This document shows, one piece after another, positions 36,990 to 45,527 of a DNA stretch of 64,000 nt. A program made the translations under genes and the position numbers. Source of the DNA: Enhygromyxa salina. Its GTDB lineage: Bacteria > Myxococcota_A > Polyangia > Nannocystales > Nannocystaceae. Below the pieces are notes generated by a model. The model was not told the DNA's origin and did no database searches. It saw only the letters and a program-made list of their open reading frames with translations. The stretch covers positions 61,337 through 125,336 of the forward strand of contig NZ_PVNL01000097.1 of NCBI RefSeq assembly GCF_002994635.1, written 5' to 3'. Positions within the stretch are counted from its first letter, which is position 1. Each line of letters opens with the position of its first letter.

Positions 36990-37304
36990 TGTTCCTGGTC
37001 GCTTGAGCATCGTCATCGGTCGGTACAGCGCCCCGCTCGATGCACCAAGCTTGGCTGCTAACGTGACCATTGATTCGCCGGGTTGCTCGTGGATCAGGAC
37101 GCACAACGCCTCGCTGAGCGTCTCGAGCTCGGCGAGCGAGCGGCGCCCATTGAACGTCCGTTTGCGCTTCACGTTCGGCTTGCTCGGCTTGCTCGGCTTG
37201 CTCGTCGTACCAGACGCAGGCGAGAGCCCCCGCTCGACGGCCTGCCGTGCACAACGCCGAACCTCGTCGACGTATCCGGCGACGAGCGCTTCGATGTCGC
37301 GGTG
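36990..37304 (-). pseudogene. Start-less DNA-binding-like myxobacterial protein remnant
   Basis: The minus strand reads IEALVAGYVDEVRRCARQAV, a Lys/Ser/Pro linker (TSKPSKPSKPN), then KRKRTFNGRRS and LAAKLGASSGALYRPMTMLKR. This is the layout of small myxobacterial proteins with an N-terminal helix, a basic AT-hook-like linker and a C-terminal winged-helix-like module. A stop lies immediately upstream without a usable ATG, and the expected C-terminus dissolves into arginine-rich sequence. The frame is in register with the lipoprotein at 36725, but the junction sequence looks non-coding, so a real fusion is unlikely. Confidence 0.4.
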
Positions 37305-37434
37305 TTACGGTGTGTGGTCGCACGGGCTAGCGCTAGCTAGCAAGCTTTCGCAGCGGGGCAGGTGAGCGAAGCTGGCCTCCCCCGGCCCGCATGGAGCGGG
37401 CCCCTCTCCGCACGACATGTGCGAGACTCTCACC

Positions 37435-39018
37435 ATGCGAGAGAGCGCAACGGGACCTGTATTCGCGCAGCGCGCCCACTCCTTGCTCTTCGCCCCGCTG
37501 TTGTTGAGTGCCTGCCCGCGCGCGAGCGACGAGCGGGTCGAGCCACCTGGCGAGGCGATCGCGGACGCCACGCCAGAGCCGGCCTCTCCCCCCTCCGACC
37601 CGGCCATCGTCGAGGCGCCTCCGCTCCCCTATCCGCACCTCGGGATCTGGCAGTCGCAGACGCACTCGCTCTCGATCGCGCGCTTTCCCGCGTTCAGCCG
37701 CCTGATCGTGCACGCGGGGCCAGCCGAGAGTTTTGACCCCCCCCACACCCGCCCCGTCTGTATCGTCGAGGCTCGGATCGCAGCAGGAGCTGCGACTGCG
37801 TGCGAAGTCCCCCTGCGCGACTGCACGCTCCCCCTCGTGTTCGAAGTCCGCGAGGGCGCCGTGGAGCTCAGTCTGGACGGCGCGCCTCGAGGTTCGGAGT
37901 GTCCAGAGAACCCCGAGGAGTGGAGCGGGAGCTACACGCATCAGGACTTTGGAACGGTGGTCGCTCGCGCCTTCCTCGCCACACGCAGCCAAGACGAGGA
38001 GGATGAGCTCGCGCCGAGGGCCTTCGACGAGCAGCTCATCGAGCGCGCTCAGCTGCTGCTGGCCACATCCGAGGAGCGAGGCTCCTTCGGGGAAGTTTAC
38101 AGCGCCCATCTGAGCCTGGAGATCGCCCGCAGGCAGCTCTTTCGAGCCTGCGGTGGGCCATCCGAGCTCGAGGCGTGCGGCGTTGCCACGATTGACTACA
38201 CCCTCGCCGAGGAGCTCGTCCTCTACGCGCCCACGTTCTTCGATCGCACACCCCAGGACTACATTCCCCAAGCTCCGGACCTCGAGCACCCCGCGGGGCT
38301 GTGGATGGGTAGTGGCGCTCCGGAGGGCGAAGCGAGCGGCGTGCTGCGTCTGACCCCGCTCGACACCGAGCGCTCTGCGGCTGACGAGACGCGCTGGAAG
38401 GTCGAGTTTCAGACCGACCACGAGCTCGTCGTCGACTGGCCCACTGTCGCCTGTGAGGCCAGGGGAGCCCTCGGCGAGGTGCTCGATTGCGGGGCCTGCG
38501 GGCGTCGAATTCGGGTGTGGGTCGAGGGAGAGTTCCTGCGCGTCAAGGCCATCGGCGAGGGCTGGCTCGAGCCCCGCTGTGACGGCAAGCAGCTCCACTC
38601 GTACCCCAGCGAAGCTTGGGAGCTCTACTTTCTCGCGGCCGGAGACCCTCTCGCCCTCGTCGCACACCCATACTACCACCTGCGCGGCGACGAAGCCGAC
38701 GCCAGCAAGAAGATCGACGCCGGCTACGAGTTGCTCGGGACCCGCAAAAAGGACGCTCTACTCGTCATCGCAGCCGGCACCCTCGCGGCCTTTCGCCGCG
38801 CCGGCCACGATCCCAACTCGCTCACCCCCAAGCTGGCCATTCAGCTGCTTCGCTTCGCCCATGAGGCGCTCGTCGAGAGCTGCTCGAGCGGCCTCCCAGG
38901 TGCCAGCTACCACTCCCAGCTCAGCGCCTGCTCGGCTCTAGAAGCTCAGCCTGGCTATGAAGCTGCGGTGCGCCGCTTCGCGCACAAACACCGCAGGTTG
39001 TTCCCGGGGAGCGAGTGA
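37435..39018 (+). CDS. Secreted lipoprotein of unknown function
   Basis: This 527-residue protein begins MRESATGPVFAQRAHSL with a hydrophobic stretch and the lipobox LLLSAC, followed by a Pro/Ala/Glu-rich linker and a mature domain that starts LGIWQSQTHSLSI. It has ten or more cysteines in the mature part, which would suit an exported disulfide-bonded protein. I recognise no domain. The ATG at 37435 was preferred over the ATG six codons upstream because it leaves a shorter, more usual signal peptide. It is flanked by debris upstream and a gene-poor stretch downstream, with no operon partner. Confidence 0.7.
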   Translation: MRESATGPVFAQRAHSLLFAPLLLSACPRASDERVEPPGEAIADATPEPASPPSDPAIVEAPPLPYPHLGIWQSQTHSLSIARFPAFSRLIVHAGPAESFDPPHTRPVCIVEARIAAGAATACEVPLRDCTLPLVFEVREGAVELSLDGAPRGSECPENPEEWSGSYTHQDFGTVVARAFLATRSQDEEDELAPRAFDEQLIERAQLLLATSEERGSFGEVYSAHLSLEIARRQLFRACGGPSELEACGVATIDYTLAEELVLYAPTFFDRTPQDYIPQAPDLEHPAGLWMGSGAPEGEASGVLRLTPLDTERSAADETRWKVEFQTDHELVVDWPTVACEARGALGEVLDCGACGRRIRVWVEGEFLRVKAIGEGWLEPRCDGKQLHSYPSEAWELYFLAAGDPLALVAHPYYHLRGDEADASKKIDAGYELLGTRKKDALLVIAAGTLAAFRRAGHDPNSLTPKLAIQLLRFAHEALVESCSSGLPGASYHSQLSACSALEAQPGYEAAVRRFAHKHRRLFPGSE

Positions 39019-39242
39019 CGAGCGAACCCCGCCCCTCCCGGGAGCATCTTCCAAGAGCCGACCATCTCGGCCTGGTCAGGGGCGGGTCGGTCACGCCGCG
39101 AGGTCGAGTTCGAGCGGGCCAGTTGAGGCTGGTCTCGGCCGCGGGGGCGGACGAGTTCGCATTCGCAAGGCTGAGGATCTCCGAGATTGCCGCAGGACTC
39201 TGTAGCTCCTGGTAGATTTGATATTTCGATCTGTTCGTCAAA

Positions 39243-39479
39243 CTAGAGGCGCAACACCCTCATTCCAGAGAGGGCCGGGGTCAGGTTGTCCTCGAGCCGT
39301 CCGATGATCCAGGTCGCCCACGCGAACAATCGCTCGGTTCCCGTATCCATGCCGCGCGCGAGACCCCCACGCGCTTGCTGAAGCTCCCCATTCGTCACTC
39401 GCAGGACACCCCGCACGCGCGGCTTGTGAGCGCTCCTCGATACTTCTACACTGGCAGGCGTGGGAGCGGACAGGGTCAT
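39243..39479 (-). CDS. Doubtful small ORF
   Basis: This 78-residue frame ends with ERLFAWATWIIGRLEDNLTP and a basic tail; the last 55 residues look protein-like. It overlaps the GTG start of the + strand gene at 39460 by 20 nt, so at least one start is wrong. The 220 nt before it (39019-39242) show nothing convincing. Confidence 0.25.
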   Translation of the reverse strand: MTLSAPTPASVEVSRSAHKPRVRGVLRVTNGELQQARGGLARGMDTGTERLFAWATWIIGRLEDNLTPALSGMRVLRL

Positions 39480-40128
39480 CTTCGACCTCAGCCCGTGGCT
39501 GCCGCGCCCGGAATGGGATCCGGTCGCCCGCGAGATCGATCGAGTCGCGCCCAGCCTGATTCGTGACAGGCCCGAGCGCGATCGCTCGTACTTCTCGGCT
39601 TCTGATCAGACCAGCAGCCACCAGACGATCTACCTGCGCCAGCGGCACTGCAAGGCCGGCCTGTTGCGTCGCCGCAAGCACCTCGAGCAGATTCACGCGG
39701 ACACCGAGGCGCTCGATCACTTTCCGCTCGTGGAAGCGTACATTCAACAGCAGCTCCGGGGTCGGATCTTCGCTGAAATTGGTCGAGCGTTCTTGATCGT
39801 CGATCAGCCAGGTCAAGACGGGATCCTCCATCGCGATCACGACTTCGACGATCTCGCCGGCAACTTCGTGTGGTTGCGTACGTCGAGCGCCAAGCAGCTG
39901 ATCGTGCATGCTCCGGCCGCTGAAGCGGCGCGCGTCGCTACTCACGCGTGTTGGTTCGACGAGCGACGTCACCACCAGGCGCTCGACTCGACGGCTGCGC
40001 ACCAGCGCGTGTCCCTTCGTGTCGACGGGGTCTTTGTGGCGCCGCTGCTCGAGGCGACGCGCCCCTATCTGCTGCGTCCGCTGCGTCCGCACACGCCGAA
40101 GCGTCCCGCAGGTCACGGCGCTCGATGA
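39460..40128 (+). CDS. Putative Fe(II)/2-oxoglutarate dioxygenase-like protein
   Basis: This 222-residue protein starts at GTG. The central part reads AFLIVDQPGQDGILHRDHDFDD, with a possible HxD iron pair (His124, Asp126), followed by FVWLRTSSAKQLIV, a distal histidine near 172 (FDERRHHQ) and RVDGVF with an arginine that could bind 2-oxoglutarate. The order H-x-D ... H ... R and the strand spacing fit aspartyl/asparaginyl hydroxylase-like cupins. It could act on a protein or small molecule; no substrate can be inferred. It converges on the folC-like gene, whose stop lies 4 nt away. Confidence 0.5.
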   Translation: MGADRVIFDLSPWLPRPEWDPVAREIDRVAPSLIRDRPERDRSYFSASDQTSSHQTIYLRQRHCKAGLLRRRKHLEQIHADTEALDHFPLVEAYIQQQLRGRIFAEIGRAFLIVDQPGQDGILHRDHDFDDLAGNFVWLRTSSAKQLIVHAPAAEAARVATHACWFDERRHHQALDSTAAHQRVSLRVDGVFVAPLLEATRPYLLRPLRPHTPKRPAGHGAR

Positions 40129-40132
40129 GGCG

Positions 40133-41542
40133 TCATGAAGGCGACGCTCCCCAGACGAAGCGCACCAGCTCGTCAGGATCGTGGCCGGCGAGCGCGTGGG
40201 CAAACTCCGCCGCGATCGCATGCCCACCCGTGACGACGATCCGCAGCCCGAGCGAGCGGGCGCGCTCGAGCGCGTAGCGCAGCGCCGCGCTCACATTCTC
40301 CTCACAATGGACGGGAACTCGCTTGGTGATCTGCTCGGCGATGGCGGCGAGCTGCAGGGGCTCATGCGCGCGGGGACCCGTCGACGGCCTCGTGACGACC
40401 AGCTCATCGACGACGTCGAGCAGTGGGGTGAGCATCGCGTGGGGGTAGCGGTCCGCGGTCAGTCCAAACACCAACATCGTGGGGCTCGCGTCCCTGGACG
40501 CGGCGATCGTCGTGGCCAGGGCTCGCGCGCCCTCGCTCGTGTGCGCGACGTCGATGTAGATCTCGGGCTCGGCGTGGACCAGGCTAAAGCGCCCCGCGAA
40601 GCGGAGCTCGGCGAAGGCATCTCGCGCCGCTGCGATGAAGGTCTCGGCCCCGATCTCGGGGCGATGGCGTCCCACCCATAGCCACGCGAGGGCGAGCGCG
40701 AGGGCGGCGTTGTTGGCTTGGTGCTCGCCGACGAGGCCGAGGCGCAGCTCGGGGATCGCGTGGCCTGCGAGCTCGACGTCGAGCGTCATCGAGGTCGTGG
40801 ACCAGCTCTCGACACGCCAGCGCACGAGCTCGCGCACGTCGACGAGCTCCACGCCGCGCATCCTCGTGTAGGCGCCCAGCGCCCGCAGCAGCGACGGGTC
40901 GAGAGGGGCGACCACCAACGTGCCGCCCGGGCTGCAGATGTCGGCCTTGTGATAGGCGATGTGGTAGACGGACGGCCCGAGCTGCGCGTGCTCGAACTCG
41001 ACCGAGGTGATGGCGGCGAGCGTGCTCGGGAACACCCAGCCAGGATCGAAGCGGCCGCCCTTACCGGCCTCGGAGATCACCAGCTCGGGTCGCCGGTTGG
41101 CGAAGTGACGCAGCGCGCTGGCGAGGAGCACGTCGTAAGTGCAAAAGCGCAAGCCCGACGTCGAGGGGCTGCCGTCGGGATCGAACTGCGCGACATAGTC
41201 GTTCGAGCGCTGCAGCGCCCACGTGATCGCGCGGGCGAACTCCGTGTTGCTGATGTCGTGACCCTCGACGCTGATGCGCTCGTTGACCTGCAGGAGGTGC
41301 GGTGAGCTGGTTCGGCCCGTCGAGATCCCCAGCGCCGAGCCCAGGGCATCGAGCATCCTGCACGTCGAGCCCTTGCCCTTCGAGCCGGTCACACGGATCG
41401 CGTCGAGCTGTTCGAGCCAGGGGTCGGCGCGCAGACCCTCGCGCAGCCAGCCCCAGACGTGCATGTCTGGGTGGTGGCGCCTGATCGGCTGCGCGAGCAA
41501 GAGCGCCTCGATCTCGGCGCCTGTGGCCTCATCGTCCAGCAT
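40133..41542 (-). CDS. FolC-like Mur ligase-family protein
   Basis: This 469-residue protein resembles folylpolyglutamate/dihydrofolate synthase. The ATP loop is TGSKGKGST (about residues 51-59; the family usually has GTNGKGST), followed by GRTSSPHLLQVNERI, the conserved substrate strand with SPHL. Further family signs are SEAGKGGRFD, a LGLVGEHQANNAALAL segment (the HQ.NAA Mur ligase signature) and EIYIDVAHTSEGARAL near the C-terminal domain boundary, where FolC has DGAHNP. The altered loop and DVAHTSE instead of DGAHNP suggest a divergent paralogue that may use another acceptor. The ATG at 41542 was chosen because it starts just before the conserved N-terminal helix. It lies 10 nt after the HTTM gene. 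Confidence 0.75.
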   Translation of the reverse strand: MLDDEATGAEIEALLLAQPIRRHHPDMHVWGWLREGLRADPWLEQLDAIRVTGSKGKGSTCRMLDALGSALGISTGRTSSPHLLQVNERISVEGHDISNTEFARAITWALQRSNDYVAQFDPDGSPSTSGLRFCTYDVLLASALRHFANRRPELVISEAGKGGRFDPGWVFPSTLAAITSVEFEHAQLGPSVYHIAYHKADICSPGGTLVVAPLDPSLLRALGAYTRMRGVELVDVRELVRWRVESWSTTSMTLDVELAGHAIPELRLGLVGEHQANNAALALALAWLWVGRHRPEIGAETFIAAARDAFAELRFAGRFSLVHAEPEIYIDVAHTSEGARALATTIAASRDASPTMLVFGLTADRYPHAMLTPLLDVVDELVVTRPSTGPRAHEPLQLAAIAEQITKRVPVHCEENVSAALRYALERARSLGLRIVVTGGHAIAAEFAHALAGHDPDELVRFVWGASPS

Positions 41543-41552
41543 GCTCGCCACT

Positions 41553-43058
41553 CTACTCTGGAGCCGGAGCTTCGGGGCTGGAGAAGCGCACCTGGCCCAG
41601 ACGATAGTAGCCGCCGCGGACCTTGTACTCGAACACGATGCGACCACGCGTGCCGGCCGGGGCACGGGCACGCACCTCGGGCACGAGCGTGCGCAGAAAC
41701 TCCTCGACGGGACCGCCGGGCGCCTGCGCGTCCACGCCAGCGTTCGCCGACGCGCTCAGCTGCCGCATGGCGACGCCGCTGACCAGGTACTTCCACTGCG
41801 ACGACGGGACGTCTGCGCCGAGCTCCTCGGAGCTGCCGTAGGTCAAGACCCGCACGCGTATGTGTCGCGCGACGCGGATCGGGAGCGCCCAGGCACACGG
41901 TCGCGACGCGAGGCAGTCGCGGGCGATCACTGCGGCCTTGTCGATGTCGAACAAGTCGGCTTTGCGGATCTCGCCCACGCGCTGCTTGCTCAGATAGGTC
42001 GAGTACATCGGCACGTGCGTCACGGGCCACCACTCGATCCTGAGCAGGGTGACCAACGCGAGCGAGGCCACGAGCAACATGCCGCCCGCTGTCGACACGC
42101 GCGCGACGGGGCTGCTCGGCGTCATCGCCACGGGCCGCGTCGGGGCGCGGGGCCGGCCCAGCCGCGCCGATGCCCACGCCGCGATCGCCCCCCAGTCGAT
42201 CAACAGCGCGTAGCAAACCAGGTACTGCGCGTACGCGGGGACCATCACCAGCTGCACACCGACGTGAAAGCAGGCCGCCGCCGCGACGATGACATGCCGC
42301 GCCCCGCGAGACAGCAGCGCGAGCAAAGCCCCGAGCTCGAGCGAGAGCGTGGCCCATGACAGCGCGGCGCATGCCCAAAGGTGCTGCTTCAAGAACGTGC
42401 TGAGCGGAGGGGTCTGCTCGGCTTCGATGTAGACGCGGAGGGTGTGTCCGTCGAGCCACTCCAGACCGGAGCCCCAGAGCTTGGCGACGCCGCCCATGAA
42501 CAGGAGACCCATCGCGACGACGAGCACCAGCACCCGAGCGAAGCCCGTGCGCCCGAGCTCGAAGGTGTCCTTGTCATGGTCCTTGGCATGGGCGGGGCGC
42601 TCGGGGAGTCCGCGCCAGCGTCGGATGTGAAAGTCCACGCTGAAGCGATCGTCCGTGCGCGCGCAGGTCAGCGCGATCAGAGTGAAGGTGGGCAGGTACC
42701 AGCCGTGGTTTTGGCCGACCACACCGGCGGTCACCCCGTGCAGCGTGAACGCCCCGATCGCCGTGATCACGGCCGCGGGGCGCGAGAACAGCCCGATCGC
42801 GGCGGCGACCCACGCGATCGCCGTGACCGCGCGCAACGGCAGGACCCAGTCGGCGGAGGGTTGACCGGTCAGGACGAGACCCGCGAGGCCGCGGGGGGTG
42901 TAGGCGAACGCTGGGGTGCGGAACACGAGGTCGGGGCCAGCGAGGAGCCCGGCCTCATGGGTCCAGCTCAGCACGAAGAGCAGGGCGTACACGACGAAGC
43001 GCAGGCGCCCGTCGACCGGCGGCAGCGTGTACATCCACCAGCGCACGAGCGCGTCCAT
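41553..43058 (-). CDS. HTTM-domain integral membrane protein
   Basis: This 501-residue protein has several membrane segments (VYALLFVLSW, VTAIAWVAAAIGLF, VLVLVVAMGLLFMGGVAKLWG, SLELGALLALLSRG, YLVCYALLIDWG). The pattern of a first helix with WWMYTLPPVDGRLRF, a central GVAKLWGSGLEWLDG and a later helix-flanked ACFHVGVQL fits the HTTM family, related to the membrane part of vitamin K-dependent gamma-carboxylase. The C-terminal 130 residues are soluble. The ATG at 43058 was preferred over an in-frame codon 51 nt upstream. It lies upstream of the FolC-like gene with a 10-nt gap, so they are probably co-transcribed. Confidence 0.7.
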   Translation of the reverse strand: MDALVRWWMYTLPPVDGRLRFVVYALLFVLSWTHEAGLLAGPDLVFRTPAFAYTPRGLAGLVLTGQPSADWVLPLRAVTAIAWVAAAIGLFSRPAAVITAIGAFTLHGVTAGVVGQNHGWYLPTFTLIALTCARTDDRFSVDFHIRRWRGLPERPAHAKDHDKDTFELGRTGFARVLVLVVAMGLLFMGGVAKLWGSGLEWLDGHTLRVYIEAEQTPPLSTFLKQHLWACAALSWATLSLELGALLALLSRGARHVIVAAAACFHVGVQLVMVPAYAQYLVCYALLIDWGAIAAWASARLGRPRAPTRPVAMTPSSPVARVSTAGGMLLVASLALVTLLRIEWWPVTHVPMYSTYLSKQRVGEIRKADLFDIDKAAVIARDCLASRPCAWALPIRVARHIRVRVLTYGSSEELGADVPSSQWKYLVSGVAMRQLSASANAGVDAQAPGGPVEEFLRTLVPEVRARAPAGTRGRIVFEYKVRGGYYRLGQVRFSSPEAPAPE

Positions 43059-43354
43059 GCGGCGAAGACCCGCGGTGCTCGTTGAACGCGTCGGCTCCAA
43101 CGCCCGCACACTATCAAACCTGCGAGTGCGTCGGTGGGCGGATCAAGGGGCGACCCAGGCGATGTACCACCGCGCTGCTCGGTCTTCCCCTCTCGCTGCT
43201 CGCACCGGGCCCGGAGTGCGACTCGAAACAGGAAGCGGGCCAAGAGGGCGATGAGCCTGCCGCGAAACCCAAGGGCGCCGAGGCCAAGCCGAGACCTGTA
43301 GCGTGCCCGCGAGCGCCCAGTGCCCGGGGACCACCGCGGCACAGTTCGAGGACG
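43059..43354. other. Gap with a possible lipoprotein remnant
   Basis: On the + strand one frame reads RRCTTALLGLPLSLLAPGPE and then CDSKQEAGQEGDEPAAKPKG. This resembles a lipoprotein signal and linker, but has no start codon in place and soon becomes Arg/Pro-rich. Probably a decayed gene front. Confidence 0.3.
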
Positions 43355-43460
43355 TCAGCGCGCGCCAGCCCGGGCGTGCTCAATCAAGAAGTCCCACACC
43401 GCCTTCACGCGCGGGACCTCGCGCAGCGCCCGGTGGCCGACGAGCCACCAGGGGGAGCTG
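43355..43460 (-). pseudogene. C-terminal remnant of a LysR-type regulator
   Basis: The minus strand reads SPWWLVGHRALREVPRVKAV followed by WDFLIEHARAGAR and a stop. This is the usual end of a LysR effector domain (L--H--LR---RV-A--DFL). Nothing of the HTH or the rest of the effector domain is left; the next bases upstream belong to the epimerase remnant on the other strand. Confidence 0.6.
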
Positions 43461-43975
43461 CGCGCGATGCTGGCCGAGGAGTTGTTCGAGGCCCACCGCC
43501 GCGGCGAGGTCGAGGTCAGCTGCGGCCGCGCGGCGGACTTCTTCGGGCCCGGCACGCCGTCGTCGGTCGCGCTCAACCCCCGGGCGATCGAGCGGCTGCG
43601 CGCGGGCAAGGCCGTCGAGGTGTTTGGTGACCCCGATCAGCCGCACGGCTACAGCTACACACCCGACGTCGCGCGCGCGCTGGCCGAGCTCGGGACCCGG
43701 CTCGAGGCCCTCGGCAAGGTGTTCCATCTCCCGCTCGCGTGGGCCGGGTCCACCCGGGGGTTGATCGAGCGCGCCGCCGCGCCGCTCGGCTTGCCCGGCG
43801 CGGTCCGGGCGATCCCCGGGCGCTGACCACCGCGGGGCTGGTCTCGCCAATGCTCCGAGCGCTGCGGGAGATGGTTTATCAGTGGGAGCAGCCCTATGTG
43901 ATCGACGACCGCCGGTTTCGTGCGACCTTTGGCGGCGCGGCCACGCCGATCGACGAGGTCCTCGGGTCACACTCG
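43461..43975 (+). pseudogene. Frameshifted 3' remnant of an NAD-dependent epimerase
   Basis: The first piece reads MLAEELFEAHRRGEVEVSCG, ADFFGPGTPSS, VEVFGDPDQPHGYSYTPDVA and LGKVFHLPLAW, the middle of an extended-SDR epimerase family that I recognise by the FFGPG and YSYxPDVA words. It stops at 43826. The next piece, in another frame, reads LREMVYQWEQPYVIDDRRF and ATPIDEVL, the family's C-terminus. The N-terminal Rossmann part with the GxxGxxG loop is missing. The gene is therefore truncated and frameshifted. In relatives a LysR regulator often sits beside such reductase genes, so one deletion could have joined both remnants. The 300 nt that follow (43976-44272) hold no recognised gene. Confidence 0.65.
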
Positions 43976-44272
43976 GAGGCCCGCTCGCGGCCACGGGTTG
44001 GAGCCTCGCTGGAGCAGGAAAGGCGCGATTGCGCGGGAGTGTGTCGCGGTGTCTCGGCTTCGCGGACGGGCGGTTCAGGGCGCCGCTCCACCGCTACCCC
44101 TTTTGAGCTCGACGAGACGGTCACCGTCGCGGCTTTTCGCAAGGCAGCAAGGACCCCCGGGAGTCTCCGCAGTGAAGTCCGTGCCTTGGCCTCGGCGCAG
44201 CTGCGACCTGCCGGAGCCCAATGTGGTCCATCAATCACCACAACGCAGCGCCCGAGTTCGCGCACCAAATAA

Positions 44273-44755
44273 TCACGCGACCTTGCGGCCCCCGTGCGAC
44301 GCGAACACCTCGTCCGCCGCTTCCTCGAGTTGCTCATCGTCGGTCTCGACGGCGATGAGGATCCTGCCTGCGTTGACCTCCGCCTCGATCTTGCGCAGGA
44401 CCTGCTCGGGGTCGCTCGCGCCGGAGATTGAGCCGAGCAGCGCACCGAAGGTCGCGCCCCAGGCGGCGCCGAAGATCACAGCCACCAACGGCCCAAAGCC
44501 GATCAGGCCGCCGGGCAGCGCGACCAACCCCGCGACCACGGCGCCAGCCACTCCAGCCGCGAGCGCGCCTTTCTTGGTCCCCTCCCTGGCGGCCGTCTCG
44601 CTCATCGTCAGCTCCTCCTCATCGAGCAGATATCGCTGCATCAAGACGCTGCACTGCTCGCCTCGGCACCCGCGCCGCTGGATCTCGTCGAGGGCGGCGT
44701 CCGCCGCCTCGCGGTCCTCGAACAGGGCATAGACGTGTCGTTTCTTGCCGGCCAT
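44273..44755 (-). CDS. Glycine-zipper membrane-associated stress-type protein
   Basis: This 160-residue protein has an N-terminal ferredoxin-like segment (HVYALFEDREAADAALDEI), a central hydrophobic glycine/alanine-rich stretch (LAAGVAGAVVAGLVALPGG and IFGAAWGATFGALLGSI), and a C-terminal ILIAVETDDEQLEEAADEVF. This is the layout of DUF1269 and general-stress-type proteins with a glycine zipper. The ATG at 44755 starts MAGKKRHVYAL; an upstream in-frame ATG at 44770 exists. Divergent from the lipoprotein gene at 44917. Confidence 0.65.
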   Translation of the reverse strand: MAGKKRHVYALFEDREAADAALDEIQRRGCRGEQCSVLMQRYLLDEEELTMSETAAREGTKKGALAAGVAGAVVAGLVALPGGLIGFGPLVAVIFGAAWGATFGALLGSISGASDPEQVLRKIEAEVNAGRILIAVETDDEQLEEAADEVFASHGGRKVA

Positions 44756-44916
44756 GTCGGCGGGCAGCATGCGTCCAAGCTCGAGACGGTTCCCCGGAAA
44801 AAGCTGCGCGCCGTCGGGGGTCGTCCGATCAGGACGTTCAGCGGCGACCGACAGCTGCGGCCGCTCGCGCGCGGGGCGAAGTGAAGAAGTGGGCCATAAT
44901 GACTTGGAGGTGAATC

Positions 44917-45489
44917 ATGAACGACCAAGGCAGGAAATCCACCCTCGCGTGCGCCAGCGTCATCGCGATCCTACTGGGGGGCGCGCTCGCGTGTGGCTTC
45001 GAGGACCGGGAGGCGACCGACGGCCAAGATATGTCCGCGCACTTGGCAGACCAGCCTCTGGATAAACTCGGTGTCGTCTCGGCGACAGAGGAGGACGCGG
45101 GGACCCAGGGCTTGCTGACGCAATGCACGCCCGCGTTCAATTGCACAACGCCCGACAAACCTTGCTACACGACCATTGGAGAGGGCGTAACCAAGAACTT
45201 GGTTACAAACAATCAGCTTGGCGCCTCGGTGTTCCGGGTGAGGATGTGCACATCCCTGAGTTCGGTGTGTAAGAGCGCCTCGTATCCGCAGACCATGTCC
45301 GTGTTTGGGTACTCGGGGGTGAATAGCGTGTACGAAAAGCATCTCCACGGCGGTGTCTCAGACACGGGCCCCTACACCGAGATCCCGAGCCTCACGAACC
45401 TACGTGTTCGCTGCAACACTGCCTACCCGGGGAGCGCCTGCAAGCTCGCGTGGCAACATTGCAAGAAAACCGGCAGCCTCGGGGATTGA
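44917..45489 (+). CDS. Small secreted lipoprotein, cysteine-rich
   Basis: This 190-residue protein has a strong ribosome site (GGAGGTG) ending 4 nt before the ATG and a clear lipoprotein signal (ACASVIAILLGGALAC). The mature part has nine further cysteines and no recognised domain. It stands alone, 39 nt before the convergent MYXO-CTERM gene end. The less extreme codon bias in its second half may reflect low expression or foreign origin. Confidence 0.7.
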   Translation: MNDQGRKSTLACASVIAILLGGALACGFEDREATDGQDMSAHLADQPLDKLGVVSATEEDAGTQGLLTQCTPAFNCTTPDKPCYTTIGEGVTKNLVTNNQLGASVFRVRMCTSLSSVCKSASYPQTMSVFGYSGVNSVYEKHLHGGVSDTGPYTEIPSLTNLRVRCNTAYPGSACKLAWQHCKKTGSLGD

Positions 45490-45527
45490 GGGACAATAGC
45501 CCGGCAGCCCTCAGCCAACGCGAGCGC

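Noticed and set aside
35337..37172. Single 611-residue lipoprotein/DNA-binding fusion
   Set aside because: A signal peptide begins at 36725 and the upstream part is Arg-rich non-coding-like sequence; fusion is an open-frame artefact.
39238..40227. Minus-strand frame of 329 codons near 39-40 kb
   Set aside because: It is antisense to the dioxygenase-like gene, whose HxD...H...R order is the better coding signal.
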